Assembly: GCA_023014485.1 (NCBI GenBank)
Contig: JAJOZX010002586.1
Span: 360,501 to 424,500 of the forward strand
Direction: 5' to 3'
DNA from: Bathynomus jamesi
Taxonomy: Eukaryota; Arthropoda; Malacostraca; Isopoda; Cirolanidae
Length of the DNA: 64,000 nt
The notes below the pieces were generated by a model that searched no databases, was not told the DNA's origin, and saw only the letters and a list, made by a program, of their open reading frames with translations. Made by a program: the position numbers and the translations under genes. Below are positions 33,676 to 45,529 of the stretch, piece by piece (position 1 is the stretch's first letter; each line of letters opens with the position of its first letter).

Positions 33676-33861
33676 AATGGCAAGACCTGTTGTGTCACCC
33701 ATTCTCTATTGTTTGCTTTTCTTATGAATAATTCTGTCTCTCAATTGTTTTTGTGCAGTGTGGCGAATGCTGGGAATACCGGCAAGAGAATAGAGGCTTC
33801 TAGGCAATACTAATGCTCTCTATTGATGCTTCCCTTGAATCTTCCAGGGTCTGGGCATCAG
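33676..33861 (-). other. Gypsy leader and presumed primer-binding region
   Basis: Sequence between the 5' LTR end (CCCCCATTTCA) and the CR1-like insertion. The first bases after the LTR read CTGATGCCCAGACCC; I could not match them to a particular tRNA 3' end. Confidence 0.5.
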
Positions 33862-35610
33862 TGAAATGGGGGTGCGATGCCGGCAAGTGGTTCTTGTAAG
33901 AAGGCGTTTGCGTTACTCACCTACCGGATACTCTGTTGGTGGGGTCACGGTAGCTGCTGCTGGTTGCTGAGATGGGAGATTGAGCTGCCAGTGAGGACCA
34001 CCCAGAGGGCCTTCAATTGAGAAAAATAAATCCTTTGACTTCAGCACCACCCACACTGCTAAGAATGAGAGAAATGAGGTGAGCAAGTTCCCAATTTTAG
34101 TATGGTTGAGATTATGTCAGATAGGCGGCTCCTACCAATTTGAAACTGGGTTCTCAAATTTAAGATCTCTAGGGCATAGCCAGTCTGACTCTTTTAAAGA
34201 CTTACTCCTCGGCTTATGGTGGGAGGATTTAAGAAAAGTAAAGCGTCCTTTGCCTAATTTAATCAACAAAACAAAAAATAACACTTATAAGGTTCACTGC
34301 ATCAGCAGGCAATTTTTTACAGGTAACTAAAGAAAATATGAACAATTTTATTGATCATACACCAATGTGTATTCAGACCCAACTAAGCACTTGGGCAAAA
34401 AAAATATTACTACAAAACAAAAGAAACCAACATCATTAGTCCCATACCACACAAAAATATCAACATAAAATAAAACCATTAAATTATTGGCCATCACCAG
34501 CCCATTACCACACAAAGGAGACAAGACACAGGAAAAAAAAGGGAACTTACATAACCAATACAAAAACCAAAGAATATTAGACACTAGAGCAAGGTCAATG
34601 AGTGTTTACCCAAATTGCATAAACCTGATAAGTCCCAGATGTGTCATTTTAAACTCCACTTCATATCACAATCCTTAAAGGTATTCTTGGCTCAATCAGT
34701 GCAAACGAAAGCAATGTTTATAACAAAAAAATATGTGAATACTGGCTTCAGCATTTGTGCAGGTATTAGGGAAGAAAAAGCTTTGTCCAAATTCACTTCA
34801 ATAAGCAAATGTCCCTGCCAAAAACAAATCCCTGATAAAGAAAAACAAACAAACATACATTTAGAGATTATCCCCCCAGCACTGTCATCAGTGGACCCAC
34901 AGGAATCCATGAGTACAATGATACCAGAAAAGGGAGCAAAATTAACAATGATAATAATTAAGGTTCTAAAATTTTGGGATATGTATTTGCATTAATATGT
35001 TGCTCATAAGGCAGTTAAAGGTACATTTTAGTTCAAAGCCTGAGAAAGCTCAAAATCCATTGTGATGCATATTGATAACTGAAGTTAGGTTTTTCAACAA
35101 GGTCTTTATAAAGGAAATCAGGCATTCAAGAATGATTATGATATTTACATGATAATTTTAAGTGATCCAAATATGTGAGACATGGTTTTTATAGCTAATG
35201 GTTAAGCAATACAAAACACCAATGGTAAAAACAAGACTATAGGATCACCTACCACACCATCAAGGAGAAGTGAGATGTTTTCCCGTCTCTTAAAATGGGC
35301 AAATGATTGCCTCGAGGTTCTGATTATTCTCTACACTGAGAGAATTTCAAAGCTGTTATAATCAGGCATATGATTGCCTCAAGGTTCAGATTATTCTCTA
35401 TACTGAGAGAATTTCAAATCTGTTATAATCAATTAAAAAGAGAAGGAAAACATTTTTAGTAACTCTGAAGGCCTGGCTTTCTAAGAAAGCTCTGGCCCAA
35501 TGGGGATTACTGAAACCTCCCAGGCCCTACTGAGGGGTTTGGGAGCTCTCAGGAATCCTTCCCAGTAGTGGAGTTCCCACCAAACTTGGGGTCTTAACCA
35601 CACCATCTCA
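33862..35610 (-). repeat. 5' LTR of the Gypsy element
   Basis: A 1,749-bp LTR, unusually long for the group. It includes a local tandem duplication of about 66 bp at 35,298-35,430 (ATGATTGCCTC...CTGTTATAATC twice) that the 3' LTR has once. The LTRs otherwise differ by a low percentage of substitutions. Confidence 0.92.
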
Positions 35611-35689
35611 CTATTAATGGACGGAGAATTGCAGAATTGGTAGTAATTGAATGCAACAGTTACATAAGCTTTTGGCATAAAAAAATAAA

Positions 35690-35865
35690 AATTAACTTCA
35701 TACTAATAGTAATATACTATGTAGACCTCCAAATACTCCAGCTGAAAAATTTGGCGTTGTCATAACTGTAGACAAACTTAATGAAAGCCTTACAATTACT
35801 AAATTAATTGTTTGGGGAGATGTTAATTTCCCTTCTGAAAGAATAGCAGGAAATGTGCAAAGTAA
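35690..35865 (+). pseudogene. LINE endonuclease fragment
   Basis: Frames contain CRPPNTPAEKFG and later IVWGDVNFPSERIAG, which resemble the YRPPN and GDFNFP blocks of the APE-type endonuclease of LINEs. It breaks off after about 170 bases. The Gypsy element appears to have inserted next to or within this old LINE piece. Confidence 0.5.
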
Positions 35866-36166
35866 TTAAAACAAAGTAAACACAACAAAATCAATATAAT
35901 CACAACAACTACATCGAACGAAAAGCCACAAGCTATAGTGTAGAAAATAAATCTGAGACTGCTACAAGACCACAAATTAGAATGGTTGTCATAGCAGCCA
36001 TCAAGGGATAAAGGGGGCTAGGGAAAAATTGAGGGACGGCCATAACCAATAGAGGTAGGTGGTTCGTAATATTAAAATTTTACTACAATTTTACAGTTAC
36101 AATTGCAGCTTCCGTCGGCATAAAGCCACCAATACTATACTACTCACGTTCTTCTACAGTCTACAC

Positions 36167-36348
36167 CAATGGTATTTAACCTTTTTCATACTGTTACCCC
36201 TTGAGCTAGCCAAAAAAACCGTAAAGAATAATAAAATTTTAGTGGAACCATAACTCAACTTTTTTTTGACAGTGGCGCCAGCCCCTTAAAACCCCATAAA
36301 AGGCCGAATTAACCCCTGGGGGTAATTACCCCAGGTTAAATCCCATTG
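36167..36348. mobile_element. hAT-like MITE
   Basis: Ends CAATGGTATTTAACC and the inverse GGTTAAATCCCATTG; the flanking 8 bases (GTCTACAC, TTCTATGC) match at 5 of 8, compatible with an old, diverged duplication. Non-coding. Confidence 0.5.
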
Positions 36349-37033
36349 TTCTATGCTTTCCCCAAGAACGTTAGGTAAAATATAAACAGAAAATTATTTA
36401 GTCTCAAAATTAGAGAATCTATCACAATTCGTAACGAAATGCAAGCGTGAAAGATTTTCTGCAAAATGCACTTAATCTTACTGGATAAAATAATTAAATA
36501 AGAGTTACTGGGTCGAAGGTTCCTAATTTGTTCTATATCTTTATAATAAACAATATTTTATAAATGTTCACTAATTAAAAATGTTGCTCGTTCGTTGTAA
36601 TAATTTAATTCAGAGAAATATACTTCATCATTTCTGATATTTTATTGCTATTAAGTTCTTTCTTCGTTGTTGATACATACTTAATATTCGACAATTTCCG
36701 ACGCGAAATAGTTCATATATTTTATTTATGTAAAATAAAGAATTTATGATCAAATATAACACTGTGCAACAATTTTTTGTTTATGTTGATTTTTCGATCT
36801 TTTCTATATGTTTTCGGCCACGCTGATTACAGATTTGGCATTGGTTTTGCTCGAAAAACTATAGTTTTCATGATATGGTCAAATTTAGAAATCTTACTTT
36901 TTCGCCATTTTTCAGGCATTTTTCTGAGATAGCAAAAGTAATTTAAAGTGCAAAATTCAAAATGTCCCCAAAACTGGGGTTTATTAGTAATGTTTTTATT
37001 AGTTAAGGCCCATTATTAAATATTTGTACACAT
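36349..37033. other. No gene seen
   Basis: AT-rich sequence. It may belong to the element that carries the broken gene immediately to its right. Confidence 0.4.
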
Positions 37034-37690
37034 TTGGTTTCTTATTTCTGTTTATGTTTTTTTTTGTACTTTTCAGATATTTCAATAAGAAATGAGCTTA
37101 ATCCAGGCAAACACACTGTTCTTAACGAAGCACTTTTTCCAACAGACAAAATTTTGCTACCCCCGCTTCATATCAAGCTTGGTCTTATTAAGCAATTCAT
37201 CAAAGCTTTGGATACTGAAAGTGATGCTCTTTATCATATACGTTCAATGTTTCCCAAATTTTCTGAAGCTAAAATCAAGGGAGACATATTTGTTGGACCT
37301 CAAGTCAGACGCGTGTTAGCATCTAAAGAGTTAGAAGAAAGAAATGACAGCTCTTGAAAAAAATGCTTGGTAGTCATTTCGGCTTCTAGTCCATGGATTT
37401 TTAGGTAACAAGAAGAACGACAACTACAAAGAGTTAGTAGAAAATCTACTCAAACATTTTCAAAGGTTAGGTTGTAGAATGTCTCTGAAGTTACACTATC
37501 TGGACTCGCATTTAGAATACTTCAGACCAAATTTGGGTGACGTAAGTGAAGAACATGGTGAACGTTTTCACTAAGATATCCAAGCCATGGAGAGGAGATA
37601 TCAGAGAAAATGGGACGAAGCTATGATGGGCGACTATATCTAGTGTTTAATACGATAATCCATGGGACTACAAGAGAAAAAGTCGCTCAA
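37034..37690 (+). pseudogene. Broken copy of a multicopy arthropod protein of unknown function
   Basis: The 5' part reads DKILLPPLHIKLGLIKQFIKAL and EAKIKGDIFVGPQVRRVL before a stop at 37,355. Shifted frames downstream still encode RMSLKLHYLDSHLEY-like and SEEHGERFH-like pieces, followed by a QAMERRYQRKW-like block. I recognise this order as an uncharacterised family present in many copies in arthropod genomes, probably part of a transposable element. Several frameshifts and stops make it non-functional. An intron acceptor-like TTTTTTTGTACTTTTCAG lies at 37,059-37,076, so the first codons shown may be intronic. Confidence 0.6.
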
Positions 37691-39637
37691 ATGTACATTT
37701 TTAAGCATTATCCGTTTAGATTTGTGAACATATTTGTGTGCATATTATAGTTGGGTGCATTATATACACATTATATACGCATTATGTATACATTATATAC
37801 ATTATATATACACATTATATATCTTTAAATATGAAATATATTTATTTTCCTTTCCTTTTCTTCATTGTGATTTTGCTCTCTGATAAGCCATTTGGTACAA
37901 AAAATAGATTATGGTTTTCAGAAGAAACTAGAGTTTTCACGAGAAAACTAATGCGAGTTTTTAATTCAGCGCACCCAAAACCATAAAGAAACACCAAAAA
38001 AATAAAATAAACACAAATTTTCCAAAATTTCGTTACATAGTGTAATAAAAAAAATTTGCATTTCTAATTTAATTTTCGAATACATGTTTCACAACTGACA
38101 TCCTATTGTCGCGCGCCAAGGGGGCCCCCACCTCCAAGTATTCTGGGGACTATTTTTGGTGATAGACCCGCGATACGCAACGGAACGAGTCTGGCGTTGG
38201 TTTTCTGCCGTTTAAATGCTTCTTATTATTCACACTTGTTCAAACTTGTCGTTCAATATGTTACCGTTGCAATCTTCGTTTATACTTTTATAAAAGGTGT
38301 AAAATAAAAATAACAAAAAATTTCCTCCTTTAATAATTCCCTTTGTGTGTGTGAGGTTCACGCTTCGCAGATAAAATCACAAATAAATCCATTCAAAGTT
38401 TTGCAATCATTTACACAAACATTTAAATGAAGGAGTTAATAAATAAAGATTTGTTGAGCTCTAATTATAATAAGCAACAGCAAAGCAATCGTTATTGCAT
38501 ATAGAAACTTAGATTTCTTTAAAAAAAAACACGTCACACAGAAATTCGTCACATTTCAACAGCACAATATTTACAAAATGTAAGTCTATCAAATTGAAGG
38601 CAAAATAGGACAGCGATTTTAGATGGTTCTCAGTTTTATATTCTCGAAAAACATGAGTGGGATTTTACAGATATACAGCGCCTAATTCTATTACAGCCCA
38701 ATCAGGTCATTTCAAGCGTGGAGAAATCCTATTTAAGATATCTGATTCGTACAATTGGGTTATAACGTGAACCAATTACAATCTACTGTAAGTAAACCTA
38801 TCTTGGGTCATAACCCACAAATATTTACTCTAGATTAAGGTTTCTAATAAGAACTTTTAATGTTCGTCAACTCAAAACACAGGTGTAGAGTTCATCTTTC
38901 TCTGATTACGTCTCAAATCACAGATGTGGCGTTCATCTTTCTCGGGCGCACGAACAAGGAATTTGCGTGCGGAGTAAAATTGCGAGTTCATGTACGATGA
39001 GTGTATGATCACCACTTTATAGCGTAATGTTGGCACTATAATAATAATGATGATAATGATAACGGTTAATTGTTAATGATTGATTGTTAATGATAAGGCT
39101 CGGGTCACCATGATCTTTTCAAATCAAATAATGTTATTAATTAGGTTGATTGATAGAATTAGTTTTCTTCCTTTATTAAGCAAAATAAATGATTTATGAA
39201 TGAGACAAAATATAAGTTCATTTGTGAATGAGACAAAATATAAGTTGGTTGTTAATAACGAGCGAGGTAATGATTAGTCTTTATATAAAGTTAGGTGAAT
39301 GACACCAGGCTTAAATGGGGCCTGCACAAAAGGTGTTCACATGGTGGTAGCTCTCGTGTCACTGTTCTTCGAAGAGAGAGAGTCGAGGTGCAATGAAAAG
39401 TCTTTGTAACGAAGTTGGAGTGAGGCAAGGCATAAGGATATGCCTTGAAGTAGTCTCTCGCTGTGACGTCATCTTGATCGTGTTTGTGTTGATGGAACAT
39501 CGCTAAAGTATTTGAAAGCGTCTTTGCCACTACAAGTGCATCTGCGCAAATTTTATATACATAATGTTGGAATAAAAAACCAGAAAATTATGAGTTCATA
39601 GTATATTTTCTACTTCCAAACTATCAACTTGTTTGAT
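37691..39637. other. No gene seen
   Basis: AT-rich, with short TATACAT-type repeats near 37,740-37,815 and a conspicuous GC-rich block CGCGCGCCAAGGGGGCCCCC at 38,110. The few open frames have no recognisable motif. Confidence 0.5.
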
Positions 39638-40064
39638 ACCAGACATGGGGTCATTACAAGGTTTATCATTATCATTATCATTACCAGAAATTTTTCATTA
39701 TCATTATCATTACCATTACAGCATTTTTGTTTCATTATCATTACATTATCATTAAAGCCCTTCATTATCATTGTAATGATCATTACAATACTGAATATAC
39801 TGAATAAGCGCTCCACCGGTGCACTGGAGGCAGGGATGCAAAGATGCTTGGCAGCAAGAACAGATACATCAGGATACACATGTGCATTGTCCCTCCACCA
39901 TGTCATGGGATTGCAATCCTCATCAATGCAGGGCTGGTCAAGGTAGCTGTCCACCTGGCTGACAATAGGGTTCTACGAAGCTGTGGAGGGAGCTGCTGGA
40001 GCACCAATAAAATTAAACAACTTGCACCGCTTTGGTGCTGGCTGGGACTGGGAGGAATCAGAAG

Positions 40065-40107
<43 letters not shown>

Positions 40108-40282
40108 AATTACACTGTAATGAAAATGTAATGATGTGTAATGATTCATTACAGACCTTTCATTACCATTATCATTACCATTATTGCCTCGAAATTTCTT
40201 TCATTATCATTACATTATCATTACAAGAGATTTGTAATTAATTATAATTAATTACCATTACAATGATAATGACCCCATGTCG
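39638..40282 (-). mobile_element. Decayed hAT element with (ATTATC)n-rich arms
   Basis: Ends CAGACATGGGGTCATTA and the inverse TAATGACCCCATGTC; flanking 8-mers TTTGATAC and GTTCATAC agree at 6 of 8. Both arms are filled with CATTATCATTATCATTACC-like repeats in opposite orientation. A (TA)n tract (40069-40105) lies in the middle. Confidence 0.7.
39770..39954 (-). pseudogene. hAT transposase dimerisation-domain fragment
   Basis: The frame contains YLDQPCIDEDCNPMTWW, then VYPDVSVLAAKHLC and SSAPVERLFSI, the core of the C-terminal hAT domain of ZBED-like transposases. After SIFSI the frame runs into the ATTATC repeat. Only about 60 conserved residues survive. Confidence 0.85.
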
Positions 40283-40302
40283 GGTTCATACTATTAATAT
40301 AT

Positions 40303-40742
40303 GAGGGGTCGCGCGTCTTAAGATACCTAAGCGCCACCACAGGCGAAAACGTGTTTTTGATGGATATCACTATTTTCACCCTTCCTCTATCGCGTGGTTT
40401 GGGTTATAATGACCTTACGGCACTAGAAGTATGGTTGAAAACCTTATGAAGCGAACTACTTTTTTCACCTCTATCGCCAGCCAAAAGCTCACCCAAAGTC
40501 CGGCATAATAAGAAAATTAAAAAATTAAAAAATATATATAGAAAATATAAAATATGAAAATCTATTCCTAAAACTCATCAACATCTTCATTAGCCTACTT
40601 AGAACTCTAATTTAGCCAAAAATGAACGTTCTAGCTCAATTAATAACAGAGATACTATTGTGAGAATATTGCTGAACTTTGGAGGCGATTTCTGGCAAAT
40701 TTTAATTTTGGCGCTTAGGTACCGTAAGACGCGGGACCCCTC
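40303..40742. mobile_element. MITE with inverted repeats of about 40 bp
   Basis: Left end GAGGGGTCGCGCGTCTTAAG followed by ATACCTAAGCGCCA; right end TGGCGCTTAGGTACCGTAAG followed by ACGCGGGACCCCTC. ATAT lies outside both ends. No coding content. Superfamily not assigned. Confidence 0.75.
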
Positions 40743-40794
40743 ATATACCCTTTACAGTTACTTTCTCTCAATTTTCTCTAATTCTTGTCACAGG

Positions 40795-40985
40795 GGCTAC
40801 GTCGTAACAAGTATCATAACACCGTTTCCCATAGATCAGCGAAGTTAAACGACATTGGGTGTGGACAGTAGTCGGATGGGGGACTGTCCTCCGTTTCCAG
40901 ATTATGGAGCGACCCGTGGTTCGGATCCGTAAAGCTGTAAATCCCCTCCGTTATATGACCTTAGATGTTGCGAAGAAGGTTAAAT
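40795..40985 (+). repeat. 5S rRNA-derived SINE or 5S pseudogene
   Basis: GGCTACGTCGTAACAAG, ACACCGTTTCCC, GATCAGCGAAGTTAAACGAC, ATTGGGTGTGGACAGTAGTC and GGATGGGGGACTG follow the order and spacing of a 5S rRNA 5' end and its internal promoter (A box, intermediate element, C box). The 3' part after position about 90 no longer follows 5S and the many substitutions exclude a functional rRNA. A 5S head on an unrelated body is the plan of SINE3-type elements. Confidence 0.75.
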
Positions 40986-41358
40986 AACCCCAACATTACA
41001 TTTTACGATTCATATCGTTTCTTTACATTTTGAGAATTTCGCTCCAGTTCCTCCCGTTAATCCTTTCAGTGCCAATGAGACTGTATTGTCCTACCGGAAA
41101 TAATAATAATAATTATATATATCGTACTAAAATGCAGCGTTTTTACAAATACTTCTTTCAATATGTTTATACAAGTTTAGTTTAGCTGTCGGAAAAGGAA
41201 CCCAAAATGTGTGTAATGTAAATGACAAGTTACAAAAATATATCGTTTTGAATGACAATAAACCTTTACACTTTTTGCTTTAAAGAGAAATTTTTCGTGA
41301 ACGAAATGGTTAATACGTGTTTTTAGAGAATATACTTCAAATAAAAAGTAAACAAAAA

Positions 41359-41362
<4 letters not shown>

Positions 41363-41406
<44 letters not shown>
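41363..41406. repeat. (AAT)n microsatellite
   Basis: About 14 AAT units. Confidence 0.95.
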
Positions 41407-41407
<1 letters not shown>

Positions 41408-41762
41408 CACAAATCGATAGTGACTGAAGCTATAAGAAAATCATACCATGTAATTCCTTATACGTATGTCTTCTAAGGGATTAAAATGTTTAATTATAAA
41501 ATATAAAAACCATAGAATGTGTACATTACCTCGACATAAATTTCTGCTTATAATCGGATTGGGTAAATTCGGATTTAAATTACCAACACATCTCTATTCG
41601 AAAAATAATCTACAGCGATACTTTAAAGCTGATAAGACATAAATTATAAACTTGGATGTAACGATAAACATACTACGTCATACTGTACTTTATAACTTGT
41701 TATATGCACTTTATAAATCTTTATACAATAAATATTACAAAAATGGTTTATTAGCCATATGG

Positions 41763-41853
41763 GAGCAATCCAAGAATAAGTACCCCAAATCAATTTAGGG
41801 TGCTTTTTCTTAGATTGGGGTCGAACGAAGGTGCTTATTCTTAGATTGCTCTA
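41763..41853. repeat. Small inverted repeat
   Basis: GAGCAATCCAAGAATAAGTA at the left and GCTTATTCTTAGATTGCTC at the right; about 90 bases in all, MITE-like. Confidence 0.55.
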
Positions 41854-41900
41854 AAATGGAGTCAAAATGGCGTTAAAATGGAGTTAATTGCTCTAAAATA

Positions 41901-42053
41901 GTTAATTGAATATCCGGTTAGGTTAATTGTACGCCCTTGACGATTGGTTAGGTTAAGTCGTGATATTTTCGTTAAAACTAACGAAAATATCACGACTTAA
42001 TCTAACCAATTGTCAAGGGCGTACAATTAACCTAACCGGGCATTCAATTACTC
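41901..42053. repeat. Foldback element, copy 2 of the family at 5.3 kb
   Basis: Palindrome with core GTCGTGATATTTTCGTTA and its inverse, loop AAAC. The arms carry GGTTAGGTTAAGT and ACGCCCTTGACGATTGGTTA as in the 5.3-kb copy. Confidence 0.85.
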
Positions 42054-42129
42054 TAATCGGGCATTCAGTTGACCTAACTTGGCATTCAATTAACCTAACC
42101 CTCCGACAATCGATGGGGTGTCGGGGGAG

Positions 42130-43414
42130 GATTAAATTGCAAAGCTGTGGAAAAATCACTACTCTAACATTCTTAACAGTGTGAGTAGATATAATCTTAA
42201 GATAGATTGCAGCGAAACGACCATGGAAGGGACAAGGGAAAATACTTTGATATCAGTTCCTGAAGTAAAGAGGTTAATTAAAAAGTTAAAGACTGGTTCT
42301 ACGTCAGGGGTAGATGACCTATCGAATGAGCACTTAAAACATGCCAATGACGTAGAATGTCTGCATATATCTTTGCTCCTATCAACCATGCTTACTCATA
42401 GCTATATCCCTGCAGAATTCATGAGGGTATATATCTTGCCCCTGGTCAAAAATAAGTATGGAGACATTCTGTCCAGCAATAATTACAGGCCTATTGCTGT
42501 CGCTTCCTGCTTCTCGAAACTACTAGAAAAACTCTTGTTACTCCGATTAACTGATTACCTATGGACATCTCCTAATCAGTTTGGTTTTAAAAGGTTCCAG
42601 GTAACTGACCTGTGTATCTATGTACTTAAAGAAACAATATCTAAATATATTGACAGTAATTCAACCATTTATAGCTGTTTCCTAGATATAAGTAAGGCAT
42701 ATGATAGAGTGAATCACAATATTTTATTTAAAAAACTAGAAGACAGGAAGGTTCCCATGTACATATTAAATTTATTGGAATTTTGGTATTCCCACCAATC
42801 TTTTACCGTTTGGTGGGCATTGTACTATCCGAATGTTTAGACTCCTCTTGCGGGATGAGACAAGGCTCCTTGCTCTCTCCTATGCTGTTTAATGTGTATA
42901 TTGACGGATTAATTGCTTCACTTAATGAGGCAACAGTGGGATGTTGTATAGATAACACAAGGATAAATAACTTAGTTTATGCCGATGATATGGTGTTAAT
43001 AAATCCCTCTGTTAAAGGTCTGGATCGGCTACTAAATGTCTGCGAAGTGTATTCGCAGAAACATGATATTCTTTTTGTTACAAAAAGTAAGGTTATGCCA
43101 TTTCATTCTAAAAGCTGTAATCAGCCAGCTAATATTAGGTTTAAAATGAAAGGTGAAGTAATTGAGGAAGTACAAGAGTTTAAGTATTTGGGTCAAGCTA
43201 TTACAAGCTCCTTGAGTGATGACTCAGATATAAGAAAACAATCTCGAAGCCTTTGTGCTAAAGCGAATATGACTATAAGGAACTCTCGGTTCTGTACAAA
43301 TGAAGCTAAAGACACTTTCTTTTGTACTTTCTGCAGTAATATATTCGGACAGCAACTCTGGGTGAATTATAAAAAAGGTTCTGGCAGAACCCTAAATTTG
43401 CTGTACAACAGGTC
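42130..43414 (+). pseudogene. LINE reverse transcriptase, 5' part (split by the Polinton)
   Basis: Open segments 42181-42840 and 42783-43424 join across one frameshift near 42,810. RT blocks: GSTSGVDDLSNEHLKHA, NNYRPIAVASCFSKLLEKLL, NQFGFKRFQVTDLC, CFLDISKAYDRVNH, GMRQGSLLSPMLFNVYIDGL and the catalytic NNLVYADDMVLI. The protein continues without a break beyond the Polinton at 62,382 once the insertion and one CAGGTC are removed (…LYNR | SFRLLHKLPPRCSAS). The N-terminal endonuclease is not seen to the left, so the LINE was probably 5'-truncated. Confidence 0.88.
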
Positions 43415-44090
43415 AGTAGTATAGCCGCAAAAGGTTAGAGTGCAGGAAGGTTGCAATGTTGCAAGAGATAATGTTCAATGTTGCAAAGGGGGTGGGGTGT
43501 GCAACAATTCAATGTTGCACAGGGGGTGGGGTTGCAACAACTCAATGTTGCAAAGTGGGTGGGGGGATGCTGCAGGTGCAACAAGGGGTCATCAAACTTG
43601 GAGGCGGCGTTATCCCCCAAGAGAAAGACAGGAGAAGGAGAGAAAGGAAGAGGTGTTCACCTGGCCAAGTGCATAATAAGACTTCAACCGAGTGGCCGTT
43701 GTCTTATAGACTCCTAATCAGCCAGTTGGCTTAGAAGGAGCCAAGGGGGGAGGGGTACACCTGAAGGGGGAGAGGGGAGCGATCTTCGGGGGGAGAAGGA
43801 AGGATGACCTCCCCCCAAAGGGGTTGCCTTAGCCTAAGAGTGAAAGGATAGACGGAGGAGGACTTTGGGGGGACAAGGTGGGATGTCCTAACCCCCCAAA
43901 GGGAAACTAAGCTAAGTCCTAACCTAAGAAGGGAAGGAGAGAGTTCTTTATTCGGCCGAAGTTCGCATCAAACTACCAGCTCCGAAGCCAAGCGGGTCTT
44001 ATATAGATGATGGTTGAGTTGCCAGATACCATTTTTTATTTTAATTGTACAGGTATACATTATTATGGTGAGTTGCTAGATACCATTTTA
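43415..44090 (+). repeat. Left terminal inverted repeat of the Polinton
   Basis: Matches the right terminal repeat in inverse orientation, starting AGTAGTATAGCCGC. It contains a minisatellite of about 30 bp (CAACTCAATGTTGCAAAG plus a G-rich part) in about three copies at 43455-43570; the right end has about six. A G-rich block of about 265 bp (43738-44004) is present only on this side. Confidence 0.9.
43738..44004 (+). other. G-rich block specific to the left terminal repeat
   Basis: Rich in GGGGGGAG, CCCCCCAAAGG and similar strings. The right repeat has about 17 unrelated bases at this place. No coding potential recognised. Confidence 0.6.
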
Positions 44091-44331
44091 ATTCGTTACC
44101 GAAGCATACAGACTTTCTCTTGAAAATCAAAATTGACAATAAGAAAATGATTATTAATTAAATAAATAGAATTTGCCTTCTACGGCACAAAAATAATATA
44201 ATACGTACAATCGTCAAAATAATAGTTCAGACGAAATACACACATACACAAATGAACAGCTTTCTCCTTACCTTATATATATATATATATAGAAAGAATC
44301 ATATTAACTGTGTCTATTTAATTTTGTCATT

Positions 44332-44369
<38 letters not shown>

Positions 44370-44471
44370 GAATTTTCACCTTAAAGTGAATTAAAAAAAT
44401 ATTAACATTAAAAAATTCACTAAACAATTGGCTTAGCAAAAGAAATCGTTCCATTAACATATTCTCAAATC

Positions 44472-44513
<42 letters not shown>

Positions 44514-45477
44514 ACACACACACACACGCACACACACTTATATTAAATAATAAACAGCAAAAGAAATAAACACATTAACTGTGTCTATTTTCTTTTGGCA
44601 AACCTTTCTTATGTATCAAAAACAGAAAAAAATATTACACACTTTTCACGTTCTCCTTATAGTTTATATATAGAGAAATAATCAATTTCAGATTTTTAAT
44701 TTTCACACCAATGGGTCTATTTACTTTTTGTCACTCCTCTATATATAAGCCTTTTCATATCATTTCATTTTCATGTCATTTCACTTCATTTCACTAATCT
44801 CATATCATTTCACTCATCTCATTTACTTTCAGCTTCTCTGGAAAAAGAAAAAATTCTGAGCAGATGCGTCTTACGCTAACCGCGAAAATGACCACTAAGT
44901 TTCCTTTTGGCCTAATTCCTTCCACTCAACTCGACAAAATCTCGCTTGAGTCCAAATGTTAAAAATATTATGCTTATTACTACTCACTGAAATACACACT
45001 TCACTCTCGAAGCGAATGTCTTCCTTGTAAATAAAAAATGTTTTATATTTTATCAACTTAGTTATTTTTATTTACACTAATTTGCATGTCTGTTATTGAT
45101 TTAAAACAATGTCAAAATCATAATTATCAGAAATCATCAAAGTTTTTTAAAATTAATACACATGTACTCTGAAAGTACTAACAATTGAATGTAATTACTT
45201 GTTTTCTGTATAAACATCTGCAGAAAGAGATGAGATCGTGGGTTCGACTCCCGATTACCAGACACGTATCTCTCACGATTCCTAGTTAGTGTTTTCAATA
45301 ATGTAATTACTTGTTTTCTGTATAAACGTCTGCAAAAAGAACAGCTTCAGAGTTCATTTACACCATGCGTACACTTATTTCGTGTACACAGTTAGTGGGA
45401 AATAAAACGTACCAATGAAACTATAGACTCATTTAAAATACAGAATTCATTCACACCAGGCGTACACCTATCTCGTG

Positions 45478-45509
<32 letters not shown>

Positions 45510-45514
45510 GAGAG
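44091..45514. other. Left non-coding arm of the Polinton, with microsatellites
   Basis: (TA)n at 44335-44366, (CA)n at 44475-44537 and (TA)n at 45477-45506. A B-box-like GTGGGTTCGACTCCCG at 45,239-45,254 could be a SINE trace; the TACTTGTTTTCTGTATAAAC block there occurs twice. No gene seen. Confidence 0.6.
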
Positions 45515-45529
45515 TTTTGTTCATTCTTT

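Larger units (their letters stand above)
19988..35610 (-). mobile_element. Ty3/Gypsy LTR retrotransposon with three nested insertions
   Basis: Both LTRs end in TG...CA (minus strand TGAGATGGTGTGG...CCCCCATTTCA), and the element is flanked by CTAT (19984-19987 and 35611-35614). Order on the minus strand: 5' LTR, CR1-like LINE insertion, gag, protease, RT (split by a second LINE), RNase H, OTU-like domain, integrase, two small ORFs, purine tract AGTGGGGAGGAG, 3' LTR (split by a hAT). Without insertions it would be about 10.4 kb. Frame breaks in pol make it inactive. Confidence 0.92.

Noticed and set aside
40795..40885. Functional 5S rRNA gene
   Set aside because: Too many substitutions in the internal promoter region and the 3' third is unrelated to 5S.
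43455..43570. CRISPR-like array (regular short repeats, also at 62,115-62,340)
   Set aside because: Units are contiguous G-rich minisatellite repeats within a Polinton terminal repeat in a eukaryotic genome; no distinct spacers.
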